DNA of 43,209 bases from an uncultured Clostridia bacterium (GTDB taxonomy: Bacteria > Bacillota > Clostridia > Oscillospirales > Ruminococcaceae): NCBI GenBank assembly GCA_944387885.1, contig CALXGR010000017.1, forward strand, positions 1 to 43,209, read 5' to 3'. Shown here piece after piece: positions 29,933 to 36,984 of this stretch (its first letter is position 1; each line of letters begins with the position of its first letter). The position numbers were made by a program, and so were the translations under genes. The notes below the pieces were generated by a model. That model saw only the letters and a program-made list of their open reading frames with translations. It searched no databases and was not told the origin of the DNA.

Positions 29933-31345
29933 ATGAAGTCCAAGAACCAACTCTCCCAGGAAGCCTTCCGCTTCGAGGGAAAAATGCCTCTGAGCCAGGC
30001 CATTCCCCTGGGTCTGCAGCATGTGCTGGCCATGTTTGTGGGAAACCTGACCCCTCTGCTCATCATCACCGGCGCCTGCGGCCTGGCCGGCAATGAATTT
30101 GCAGACCTTCAGATCACTCTGCTCCAGAACGCCATGCTGGTGGCCGGTCTGGTCACCCTGGTCCAGCTCTTCCCCCTGGGCCCCATCGGCGGCGGTGTTC
30201 CCATCATCATGGGCACTTCCTCCGGCTTTATCGGGGTGTTCAACTCTGTGGCCACTTCCATGGGCGGCGGCCTCACCGCTTACGGCGCCATGATGGGCGC
30301 TTCCATCCTGGGCGGTCTGTTTGAGACCGTTCTGGGCTTCTTCCTGAAGCCCCTGCGTCGGTTCTTCCCCTCCGTGGTCACCGGCACCGTAGTGCTCTCC
30401 ATCGGCCTGAGCCTGATTTCCGTGGGTGTTGCCTCCTTCGGCGGCGGCAGCGGGGTAGCCGACTTCGGCTCTGTGGAAAACCTGCTCCTGGCTGTTTTTG
30501 TGCTGGTGGTCATCCTGGCCGTCAAGCACACCTGCAAGGGATTTTTGGGCTCCTCCGCCATTCTGGTGGGAATCATCGCCGGCTACATTGCCGCCGGTAT
30601 CATGGGCCTGGTCCTGCCCACCACCGGTGTTACCGCCGATGGTGTAGAGTTCACCAAGTCCTGGGTCCTCAACTGGGATAAGGTGGCCGAGGCTCAGTGG
30701 TTTGCTATCCCTGACCTGGTCCCTGTGGACATCGTCTTTGACCTGCGGGCCATCCTGCCTGTTATGATCATGTTCATCGTCACCGCCGTGGAGACCGTGG
30801 GCGACATCTCCGGCGTTATGATGGGCGGCCTGGACCGGGAAGCCACCGACAAGGAGCTGTCCGGCGGCGTTGCCTGTGACGGTATGGGCTCCACCTTTGC
30901 CGCCTTCTTCGGCGTTCTCCCCAACACCTCCTTCAGCCAGAATGTGGGTCTGGTCTCCATGACCAAGGTGGTCAACCGGTTTGCCCTGGCCACCGGCGCC
31001 ATCTTCCTGGTCCTCTGCGGTCTGGTCCCCAAGCTGGGCGCTCTGGTCTCCATGATGCCCCAGGCTGTTCTGGGCGGAGCCGCCGTTATGATGTTCTCCT
31101 CCATCGTTATGTCTGGTATCCAGCTGGTCACCCATGACCCCCTCACCCCCCGGAACCTGTCCATTGTGTCCGTGGCTCTGGGTCTGGGCTACGGCATCGG
31201 CGCCAACACCGGCATTCTGGCTCAGGCTCCCCAGGCTGTCCAGCTCATCTTCGGCGGCAGCGGCATCGTTCCCGCCGCTCTGGTGGCCATCCTCCTGAAC
31301 ATTGTCCTCCCCAAGGAGACTCAGGAAGAAAAGACCGCCGCCTGA
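29933..31345 (+). CDS. NCS2-family xanthine/uric acid/uracil permease
   Basis: A 470-residue nucleobase:cation symporter-2 with about 14 membrane segments. Family features: SQAIPLGLQHVLAMFVGNLT in the first helix, GGVPIIMGTSSGFIG, the signature region around FFPSVVTGTVVLSIGLSLIS, and MIMFIVTAVETVGDISGVMM, whose Glu lies in the substrate site. ATG 29933 follows GGAGGAAT; an upstream start adds five residues. Length and the PSVVTGTVVLSIG block favour the purine (xanthine/urate, PbuX/PucJ/UacT-like) branch over uracil. It lies 4 kb from a xanthine-dehydrogenase-type enzyme, which supports purine uptake for catabolism. Confidence 0.92.
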   Translation: MKSKNQLSQEAFRFEGKMPLSQAIPLGLQHVLAMFVGNLTPLLIITGACGLAGNEFADLQITLLQNAMLVAGLVTLVQLFPLGPIGGGVPIIMGTSSGFIGVFNSVATSMGGGLTAYGAMMGASILGGLFETVLGFFLKPLRRFFPSVVTGTVVLSIGLSLISVGVASFGGGSGVADFGSVENLLLAVFVLVVILAVKHTCKGFLGSSAILVGIIAGYIAAGIMGLVLPTTGVTADGVEFTKSWVLNWDKVAEAQWFAIPDLVPVDIVFDLRAILPVMIMFIVTAVETVGDISGVMMGGLDREATDKELSGGVACDGMGSTFAAFFGVLPNTSFSQNVGLVSMTKVVNRFALATGAIFLVLCGLVPKLGALVSMMPQAVLGGAAVMMFSSIVMSGIQLVTHDPLTPRNLSIVSVALGLGYGIGANTGILAQAPQAVQLIFGGSGIVPAALVAILLNIVLPKETQEEKTAA

Positions 31346-31363
31346 ACCTTATAATAAAAATAG

Positions 31364-31397
31364 AAGCAGACCGGAATTTTCCGGTCTGCTTTTTTTA
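31364..31397. terminator. bidirectional terminator
   Basis: AAGCAGACCGG pairs with CCGGTCTGCTT, followed by TTTTTT on the plus strand and, on the minus strand, a TTCTATTTTTATT tract. Confidence 0.9.
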
Positions 31398-31399
31398 TC

Positions 31400-32455
31400 T
31401 TATTGCCGGCTCCGGGCCAGGACCTGTTCCAGCCGTTCCAGATCCTGGGGATGGTCCGCATCCCAGAGTTCCCATTCCTCCCTGACAGGGATATAAGATA
31501 CCTGCCGGGGATTTTTCTTTGCCAGGGCGCCGCCCCCTTCTTTTCCGGTCAGGGCGGTAAGGGCGGGGTAGTATTCCCCGGGGAAATAGATGGGGGCGCC
31601 GGGGGTGTTCCCAAAGGCCAGCCGCCAGATTCGGTGAGGGCAGGCCCCGGCGCAGAGGGCCAGCACCTGAAGAGTTCCGGGGGTGACCAGGGGCTGGTCT
31701 CCCGGGGAGAAGAGATACCCGGCGAGACCGGGGCCCAGGGCTTCCAGACCCAGCCGGACGGTGACGTTCAGGCGGGGCTTGTTGTGGAGGACCGTCCCCA
31801 TCCCCATCTGCCGGGCCAGGGCGGCGGTGTCGGGCCACCGGGTCACCACCACCCCATGGGGGAAAAGGGGTTTCCCCCGTTCCAGCAGATGGGCCAGCAG
31901 GGGCTTTCCCCCCAGGGGAGCCATCAGCTTGTTGGAGCCGAACCGCTCCCCCCGCCCCGAGGCCATGACCACCCACCCCAGGGCAGGGAAGGGCCGGTCC
32001 AGGTCCACCACCCAGGCATCGGTCCGGGCCAGCAGAGCGTTCAGGTGGGGCAGGTCCTCCTTCCGGACGGCGGCCGCCACCCGCTTTTTCTCCAGCAGGG
32101 AATCCAGGGCGGCCAGATACCGGGGACACTCCTTTTCCAGATATCCCACCTCGTCCAGAACAACCCACTCCCCCTTGGCGGCGGCGCAGGCTTCCAGGGC
32201 GGCAACGCCCCCCTCCTCAAATCCTCCGGGCAGGAGCGCCATCCCTCCGGGAATGCCGGGGGTGTCCAGGGCATACCGGCCTACCTGCAGGGTCCGGCCG
32301 GGACCTTCCAGCCAGACCCCCTCCCCGGGCCGGGCCAGGGTCCGGAGGGCGGGTGCTCCTGAAAACAGCTGGGCCAGCAGGGTGGATTTTCCCGCCCCCC
32401 GGCTTCCCGTAAGGAAAAGATGTTTTTTAGAGAGTATCTCCAAAGATCTCCCCAT
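31400..32455 (-). CDS. NTPase (THEP1-like) fused to MobA/MocA-like nucleotidyltransferase
   Basis: About 351 residues in two domains. Residues 10-150 are a P-loop NTPase: Walker A GSRGAGKST (17-25) and a Walker B-like WVVLDEVGYLEKE (97-109) of the THEP1/DUF2478 type. Residues 160-350 are a MobA-like NTP transferase starting VVMASGRGERFGSNKLMAPL, the nucleotide-binding loop of MocA-type molybdopterin cytidylyltransferases, with a later FSPGDQPLVTP metal-binding motif. MocA adds CMP to molybdopterin for hydroxylases of the xanthine dehydrogenase family. It is last in the Mo-transport operon, and its gene overlaps the ModE-like gene. The start is uncertain: ATG 32455 is used; 32476 and 32500 are in frame but no ideal ribosome site distinguishes them. 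Confidence 0.85.
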   Translation of the reverse strand: MGRSLEILSKKHLFLTGSRGAGKSTLLAQLFSGAPALRTLARPGEGVWLEGPGRTLQVGRYALDTPGIPGGMALLPGGFEEGGVAALEACAAAKGEWVVLDEVGYLEKECPRYLAALDSLLEKKRVAAAVRKEDLPHLNALLARTDAWVVDLDRPFPALGWVVMASGRGERFGSNKLMAPLGGKPLLAHLLERGKPLFPHGVVVTRWPDTAALARQMGMGTVLHNKPRLNVTVRLGLEALGPGLAGYLFSPGDQPLVTPGTLQVLALCAGACPHRIWRLAFGNTPGAPIYFPGEYYPALTALTGKEGGGALAKKNPRQVSYIPVREEWELWDADHPQDLERLEQVLARSRQ

Positions 32456-32768
32456 AGATTCGACGGTTGGCCTCATGACAGGCGTTCCGATAGGCTTCAT
32501 AGCGGCGGAGCAGCTCCTTTCCCCAGGGGGTCAGGGTACTGCCGCCCCCGGATTTTCCACCGGTGGTGGGACAGGTCAGGGGAAAACCCAGGGCTTCCTC
32601 TGCCCGGCGGACCAGCCGGATGGCCTTGGTGTAGGCCATTCCCATTTCCTGGGCCGAGCGGCGGAGGGACCCGGTGGCCTCCACCCCGGCCAGCAGCCGG
32701 TAGGGGCCTTCTCCGAAAATCCGCTCTCCATTCTGGTCCAGGAGATATACTTTTACGTCAGGGGTCAT
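32427..32768 (-). CDS. ModE-like winged-helix regulator without molybdate-binding domains
   Basis: A 113-residue protein equal to the N-terminal DNA-binding half of ModE: KVYLLDQNGERIFGEGPYRL, the GVEATGSLRRSAQEMGMAYT helix-turn-helix and the conserved GGKSGGGSTLT wing. The C-terminal TOBE (molbindin) domains that sense molybdate in E. coli ModE are missing, as in many short ModE proteins. ATG 32768 overlaps the stop of the ATPase gene (ATGA) with GGAGGGAG just upstream. A palindrome before the transport operon (35601-35624) is a good candidate site for it; how it would sense metal or cofactor is unknown. Confidence 0.88.
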   Translation of the reverse strand: MTPDVKVYLLDQNGERIFGEGPYRLLAGVEATGSLRRSAQEMGMAYTKAIRLVRRAEEALGFPLTCPTTGGKSGGGSTLTPWGKELLRRYEAYRNACHEANRRIYGEIFGDTL

Positions 32769-33565
32769 GGGGTCTCCCTCCATTCGTTGAGCAGTACCAG
32801 ATGTTCCCGGCCGGTTTTGTCCCGGGACCGGGTCAGGGTCACCGGACCGTAGATCCGGGAAAGCGCTTCCTCCATCTTTTGGGGAGAATCCCGGCGGGGA
32901 TCAAGGCTCCCCAGCAGTTTTCCCTCCCCCATGAGGAGAAGCTGATGACAGAAATTCAGGGCCAGGGCCGGGTCATGAAGGACCACCAGCCCGGCGGCGC
33001 CGGTGCGGTTCAGCACTCCGGTCAGCAGTTCCAGCACCTGCCACCGGCGGGCAGGGTCCAGGGCGCTTTCCGGCTCGTCCAGCAGAAAAAGCCGGGGCGA
33101 AGCAGCCAGGGCCCGGGCCAGAATGCAAAGCTGCTTCTGCCCCTCGCTGAGGGTCAGGTAGCTTTCCCCCTCCAGTCCCTCCAGCCCCACCTGGGCCAGA
33201 GCCTTCCGGGCCAGGGCCTTTTCCCTGGCTCCCGGCCTTTGAAGAAGGCCCAGCCGAGGATTGAACCCCATGAGGACTACCTCCTCCACCGGCAGATGAA
33301 GGGATAATCCCGACCGCTGGGGAATATACCCGCAAAGGGTCCCCAGCTGCCGGGGGGAGAGCCCTTCCAGCTGCTGCCCTTCCAGGGTGCAGTGCCCCTG
33401 GTGAGGGAGGATGCCGCAGAGGGCTTTCAGCAGGGTGGTTTTTCCGCTGCCGTTGGCCCCCAACACCCCGGTAAGGGTCCCTCCTTCCAGGGAGAAGGAA
33501 ACACCCTCAATGATTTTCCGGGAACCGTACCCGGCGGACAGATTTTCCACAGTGAAAAAGCTCAT
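32765..33565 (-). CDS. FecE/FepC-type ABC transporter ATPase
   Basis: A 266-residue ATPase. Walker A GANGSGKTT (36-44), Q-loop in CGYIPQRSGL, the signature as LSEGQKQL (canonical LSGGQ has Gly where this has Glu), Walker B LFLLDEPESALD and the switch His in VVLHDPALA. The type energises metal-chelate or oxyanion uptake with FecCD permeases. Start ATG 33565 lies inside the end of the permease gene (4-base overlap). The neighbouring ModE-like and MobA-like genes point to molybdate or tungstate as cargo, as in MolBCA of Haemophilus. Confidence 0.92.
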   Translation of the reverse strand: MSFFTVENLSAGYGSRKIIEGVSFSLEGGTLTGVLGANGSGKTTLLKALCGILPHQGHCTLEGQQLEGLSPRQLGTLCGYIPQRSGLSLHLPVEEVVLMGFNPRLGLLQRPGAREKALARKALAQVGLEGLEGESYLTLSEGQKQLCILARALAASPRLFLLDEPESALDPARRWQVLELLTGVLNRTGAAGLVVLHDPALALNFCHQLLLMGEGKLLGSLDPRRDSPQKMEEALSRIYGPVTLTRSRDKTGREHLVLLNEWRETP

Positions 33566-34533
33566 ACTTCCCGCCCTCCCTTGAAGACCAGCCAGAGCAG
33601 GAATGGCGCTCCCAGCAGGCTGGTGAAAAGACTCACCGGCAGTTCGGTGGGGCCCAGGCTACGGGCCAGCAGGTCCGCCCCGGTAAGGATGCATCCCCCC
33701 AAAAGCCCGCTGAGCAGGAGGGTGCCGGTCCGGTTGTCCCGGGTCAGAAGCCGGGCGGCGTGGGGGGCCAGCAGCCCTACAAAGCTGATAAGGCCGGTAA
33801 GGCTGATGGTGGCGGCCACCCCCAGGGTGGCCAGAAGCAGGATGCCCAGCCGGAGCCGCCCTACCGCCGCCCCCAGCATCCGGGCTTCCGATTCCTCCAA
33901 GGCCAGAAGCAGGGTCTGCCGGTGGAGGAGACAAAGCCCCAGGCAGGACAGGGGAATGATGAACAGGGCAGGGCCCATGGAGGAAAGGCTCACTCCGTTG
34001 AGACTGCCCATGATCCAGTATTCAATGGAGGCCAGCTGCTTTTCCGGGTCGGCGGTGAGCTTGAGGGCCATAAGCACCGTCTGGGCCAGGGCGTGGACTG
34101 CGATTCCGGACAGGAGAATGGTGCTGTTTTTCCCCGAAGGGTCCAGCCGGGCCAGAGCCAGACAGAGGACCACCGCTCCCAGGGCGCCCCCGAAGGAGGC
34201 CAGGGTGACGGCGGCAGCCCCGGACAAAAACAGAATCCCGAAGGCGGCCCCGGCGCTGGCCCCGGAAGCCACCCCGATGATGTCGGGGGAGGCCAGAGGA
34301 TTCCGGAAAACGGTTTGAAACACAAACCCGGTGACTCCCAGGCAGAATCCCCCTACCACCCCCAGCAGGGTGCGGGAGAACCGGAGGGTCCAGAAGACCC
34401 GGACCTGCATTTCCTCCCCGGACAGAATCCCCGAGAGGGTAAGGGGATATTTTCCCACAAACAAGCTGGCCGCAGCCAGCACCGCCAGGGCGGTGAGAGC
34501 TGCGGCAGCAAGAAATCCCTTATGCCTGGGCAT
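33562..34533 (-). CDS. FecCD-family ABC transporter permease
   Basis: A 323-residue permease with about nine or ten membrane segments. Diagnostic sequence: FRNPLASPDIIGVASGASAG, then GAVVLCLALA and SLTGLISFVGLLAPHAARLL, as in BtuC, FhuB and MolB. ATG 34533 lies 14 bases inside the end of the binding-protein gene; a longer start at 34569 would overlap more. Operon order: binding protein, permease, ATPase, regulator, NTPase-MobA. Confidence 0.92.
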   Translation of the reverse strand: MPRHKGFLAAAALTALAVLAAASLFVGKYPLTLSGILSGEEMQVRVFWTLRFSRTLLGVVGGFCLGVTGFVFQTVFRNPLASPDIIGVASGASAGAAFGILFLSGAAAVTLASFGGALGAVVLCLALARLDPSGKNSTILLSGIAVHALAQTVLMALKLTADPEKQLASIEYWIMGSLNGVSLSSMGPALFIIPLSCLGLCLLHRQTLLLALEESEARMLGAAVGRLRLGILLLATLGVAATISLTGLISFVGLLAPHAARLLTRDNRTGTLLLSGLLGGCILTGADLLARSLGPTELPVSLFTSLLGAPFLLWLVFKGGREV

Positions 34534-35584
34534 AGCTGAATCCGTAGAAGGTCTGGTAGAAGGCTTCAATGGTCTCCTCTACCTGCTGGGCGGGGACCAG
34601 GTCGGGGTGGAGCTGACCGGCCAGCCAGACAGCGCCCAGGATGCCGCCGGGAACAGGGCTGTCCCAGGCCTCGGCCTTACCCGGCATCTGGTAGACGGCC
34701 CCGTTCTTCACGGCGGTGCAGTCGGCCAGGTTCTCATCTGCCAGCACATCCTCCACGGTGTACTGGGCGTCGGAGGCCAGCAGGATCACCTGGGGGTCCC
34801 AGGCCAGCAGCTGCTCATAGCTTACTTCCACCCAGTAGCTGTCCTCCAGGTCCTGGGCCACATTCCGGCCGCCGGCCATGGTAATAAGGTCGCTCTGATA
34901 CATGGCGCCGCCGGCGGTGGAGAGAAGGGAAGAGTTTCCGGCCAGGTAAACGGTGGGATTCTCGGCACCCTCCAGTGCAGCGGCCAGATTGGATTCCTGA
35001 CCGGCGGTAAAGTCGGCCAGAGCCTGGGCGGCATCGGTGCAGTTGAGGCACTGGGCCATCAGGTCCCGGGCCTCGTTCAGCAGCTCCTGGCTCTCAGGGT
35101 TGACCAGGATGGCGGGGATTCCCAGCTCAGCCAGGGAATCGGCTGCATCGGCCAGTTTGAGGGGCAGAATGACCAGGTCGGGGTCCAGGGCGGCGCAGCC
35201 TTCCAGGTCAAACTCCTTGGCGGTGCCTACGCTGGGCAGGTCAATGATTTCGGGAGCGGAAAGCCGGTAGATGTCCCGGGTGTCGGCCTTGGCCTCCACC
35301 CCAACCAGCTTGTCCCCCTGGCCCAGGGCCAGGACCAGGCTGGTGGAAATGTAGTACCCGCTTACAATGGTCTGGGGCTCGGACTCAATGGTGACCTCAC
35401 GGCCGCCCTGGTCCACTACGGTGAGGGGGTAGCTGACCGCCTCGCCGGCAGCCTCCACAGAGGGCTCGGCAGTCTCGGTGACCGGGGCGGCGGTGGATTC
35501 CAGAGTCTCATCCTGGGCGGCGCCGCAGGCGGTGAGGGACACAGCCAGGGCCAGGGCCAGAACGAGAGAAAGAATACGTTTCAT
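34520..35584 (-). CDS. FecB/BtuF-type substrate-binding lipoprotein, predicted for molybdate/tungstate
   Basis: A 354-residue cluster A-type binding protein. Signal peptide with lipobox VSLTAC (Cys20), then a Thr/Glu/Ala linker to about residue 50. The fold begins YPLTVVDQGGREVTIESEPQ and has DPDLVILPLKLADA and WVEVSYEQLLAWDPQVILLA, typical of the family. AAGGAGATTTTCCC precedes the ATG. The family mostly carries iron chelates, haem or cobalamin; a molybdate or tungstate ligand is inferred from the ModE-like and MobA-like genes in the same operon and the divergent Mo enzyme. Confidence 0.9.
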   Translation of the reverse strand: MKRILSLVLALALAVSLTACGAAQDETLESTAAPVTETAEPSVEAAGEAVSYPLTVVDQGGREVTIESEPQTIVSGYYISTSLVLALGQGDKLVGVEAKADTRDIYRLSAPEIIDLPSVGTAKEFDLEGCAALDPDLVILPLKLADAADSLAELGIPAILVNPESQELLNEARDLMAQCLNCTDAAQALADFTAGQESNLAAALEGAENPTVYLAGNSSLLSTAGGAMYQSDLITMAGGRNVAQDLEDSYWVEVSYEQLLAWDPQVILLASDAQYTVEDVLADENLADCTAVKNGAVYQMPGKAEAWDSPVPGGILGAVWLAGQLHPDLVPAQQVEETIEAFYQTFYGFSYAQA

Positions 35585-35600
35585 GGGAAAATCTCCTTTG

Positions 35601-35653
35601 CGTTATAGTTTCAAAACTACAACGATTCTACCAGATTCGCCGTTTCAATACAA
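35601..35653 (-). promoter_or_regulatory. promoter and 24-bp palindromic operator of the FecCD-type operon
   Basis: On the minus strand TTGTAT (35653-35648) and TAGAAT (35630-35625), 17 apart. Adjacent to the -10, 35601-35624 is a near-perfect 24-bp palindrome built of CGTTATAGTTT and AAACTACAACG arms (one mismatched pair, plus a pyrimidine-purine centre). It covers the expected transcription start. AT-rich ModE boxes are similar in layout (CG-TATA arms), so this is a likely ModE-like site. Confidence 0.7.
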
Positions 35654-35671
35654 GAGGATTTATGATATAAT
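35643..35671 (+). promoter_or_regulatory. promoter of the molybdenum hydroxylase operon
   Basis: Extended -10 TGA-TATAAT (35663-35671) with a weak -35 TTTCAA (35643-35648) at 17 bases. The -35 boxes of this and the divergent operon touch, so one bound regulator could affect both. Confidence 0.65.
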
Positions 35672-35727
35672 TCTTTATAATAGGAGAAAGTATGCCTTCA
35701 CATCACAACAAGGGGGAACCTCTGCTT

Positions 35728-36519
35728 ATGATGACCATACAAAAATACGTCCGCCCCGCCAGCCTGGAGGAGGCTTACACCCTCAACCAGGTCCGGGCCA
35801 ACCGGCTGGTAGGCGGGATGGTCTGGATGAAAATGTCCAATCGGGCGGTGAATACCGCCATTGACCTGTCCGGCCTGGGGCTGGATACCATTGAAGAAAA
35901 TGACCGGGAGTTCCGGATCGGGGCCATGGTCACCCTCCGCCAGCTGGAACAGCACCCCGGGTTCAATGCCTACACCCGGGGAGCCGCTGCCGCCAGTGTC
36001 CAGGACATTGTGGGGGTCCAGTTCCGGAACCTGGCCACCGTGGGAGGAAGCATTTTCAGCCGGTTCGGATTCTCCGACCTGCTCACCTTCTTCCTCTCCC
36101 TGGATTGCCGGGTGGAGCTGTACAAGGCGGGAACCGTCTCCCTGGAGGAGTTTGCCAAGGCCCAGCCTGACCGGGACATTCTGGTCCGGCTGGTGGTGAA
36201 AAAGATCCCGGGCCGGTTCAGCTACTCCGCCATGCGGATCGCCCGCACTGATTTCCCGGTCCTCACCTGCGCCGTCAGCCGGGTGGGGGACGAATACCGG
36301 GCGGTCATCGGGGCCCGTCCCGGCCGGGCCATGGTGGTCCGGGATGAGGAAGGGCTCCTGGCCGGGGGAATCACCCCGGAATCTGCCGCCGCTTTTGGAA
36401 AATACGCCGCCCGGGTGGTGCCTACCGGCTCCAACAGCCGGGGCAGCGCCGCCTACCGCACCCGCCTGGTGAGCACCCTCACCCGCCGGGGCCTGGAACA
36501 GCTGGGGAGGATGAAATAA
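35728..36519 (+). CDS. molybdenum hydroxylase FAD-binding subunit (CoxM/XdhB-like)
   Basis: A 263-residue subunit of the xanthine dehydrogenase family that carries FAD and passes electrons from the 2Fe-2S subunit. Features: YVRPASLEEAYTL at the start, ATVGGSIFSRFGFSDLLTFF (the second FAD-binding motif, normally T-x-GGN), and a C-terminal domain ending RTRLVSTLTRRGLEQL. The usual AGG-TDL FAD loop reads VGGMVWMKM here, as in the short CoxM branch. ATG 35728 and ATG 35731 are both possible; AAGGGGGA lies ten bases before the first. Stop and next start overlap (TAATG). Confidence 0.9.
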   Translation: MMTIQKYVRPASLEEAYTLNQVRANRLVGGMVWMKMSNRAVNTAIDLSGLGLDTIEENDREFRIGAMVTLRQLEQHPGFNAYTRGAAAASVQDIVGVQFRNLATVGGSIFSRFGFSDLLTFFLSLDCRVELYKAGTVSLEEFAKAQPDRDILVRLVVKKIPGRFSYSAMRIARTDFPVLTCAVSRVGDEYRAVIGARPGRAMVVRDEEGLLAGGITPESAAAFGKYAARVVPTGSNSRGSAAYRTRLVSTLTRRGLEQLGRMK

Positions 36520-36974
36520 TGGAACTGAACTTTACCCTGAACGGAAAACCTGTGGCGGCTCAAATTGCCCCCGACACCCTTCTCATTGACCTGGTCCGGA
36601 GCCTGGGCTGCGCCAGCGTCAAACGGGGATGCGACACCGCCAACTGCGGGCTCTGCACCCTGTTCCTGGATGACAAGCCGGTGCTTTCCTGCTCTCTCCT
36701 GGCCGCCCGGGTGGAGGGCCGCACCGTCACCACCCTGGAAGGACTTCAGGAGGAAGCGGCGGAGTTTGTGGGATTCATTGCCGACCAGGGAGCCGACCAG
36801 TGCGGTTTCTGCAACCCCGGCTTTGTGATGAACACCATCGCCCTGCTCCGGGAAAACCCCGACCCCACCGACGACGAGATAAGAGCATTCCTGGCCGGGA
36901 ACCTTTGCCGCTGCTCCGGATATGAGGGACAGCTGCGGGGCATCCGGGCCTTCCTGGACAGTCGGAAAAAGTAA
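36519..36974 (+). CDS. molybdenum hydroxylase 2Fe-2S subunit (CoxS/XdhC-type small subunit)
   Basis: A 151-residue electron-transfer subunit. The plant-type ferredoxin cluster uses Cys38, 43, 46 and 58 (KRGCDTANCGLC, LSC). The second, helical cluster uses Cys95, 98, 130 and 132 (QCGFCNPGF, CRCSGY). All eight ligands are present. Its start overlaps the FAD subunit stop and the Mo subunit follows 11 bases on. Confidence 0.95.
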   Translation: MELNFTLNGKPVAAQIAPDTLLIDLVRSLGCASVKRGCDTANCGLCTLFLDDKPVLSCSLLAARVEGRTVTTLEGLQEEAAEFVGFIADQGADQCGFCNPGFVMNTIALLRENPDPTDDEIRAFLAGNLCRCSGYEGQLRGIRAFLDSRKK

Positions 36975-36984
36975 GGAGGCCGCC

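Noticed and set aside
28346..31135. 929-codon antisense frame over the CcdA fusion and NCS2 permease
   Set aside because: Crosses two real genes, a terminator and a promoter; composition is that of a shadow frame.
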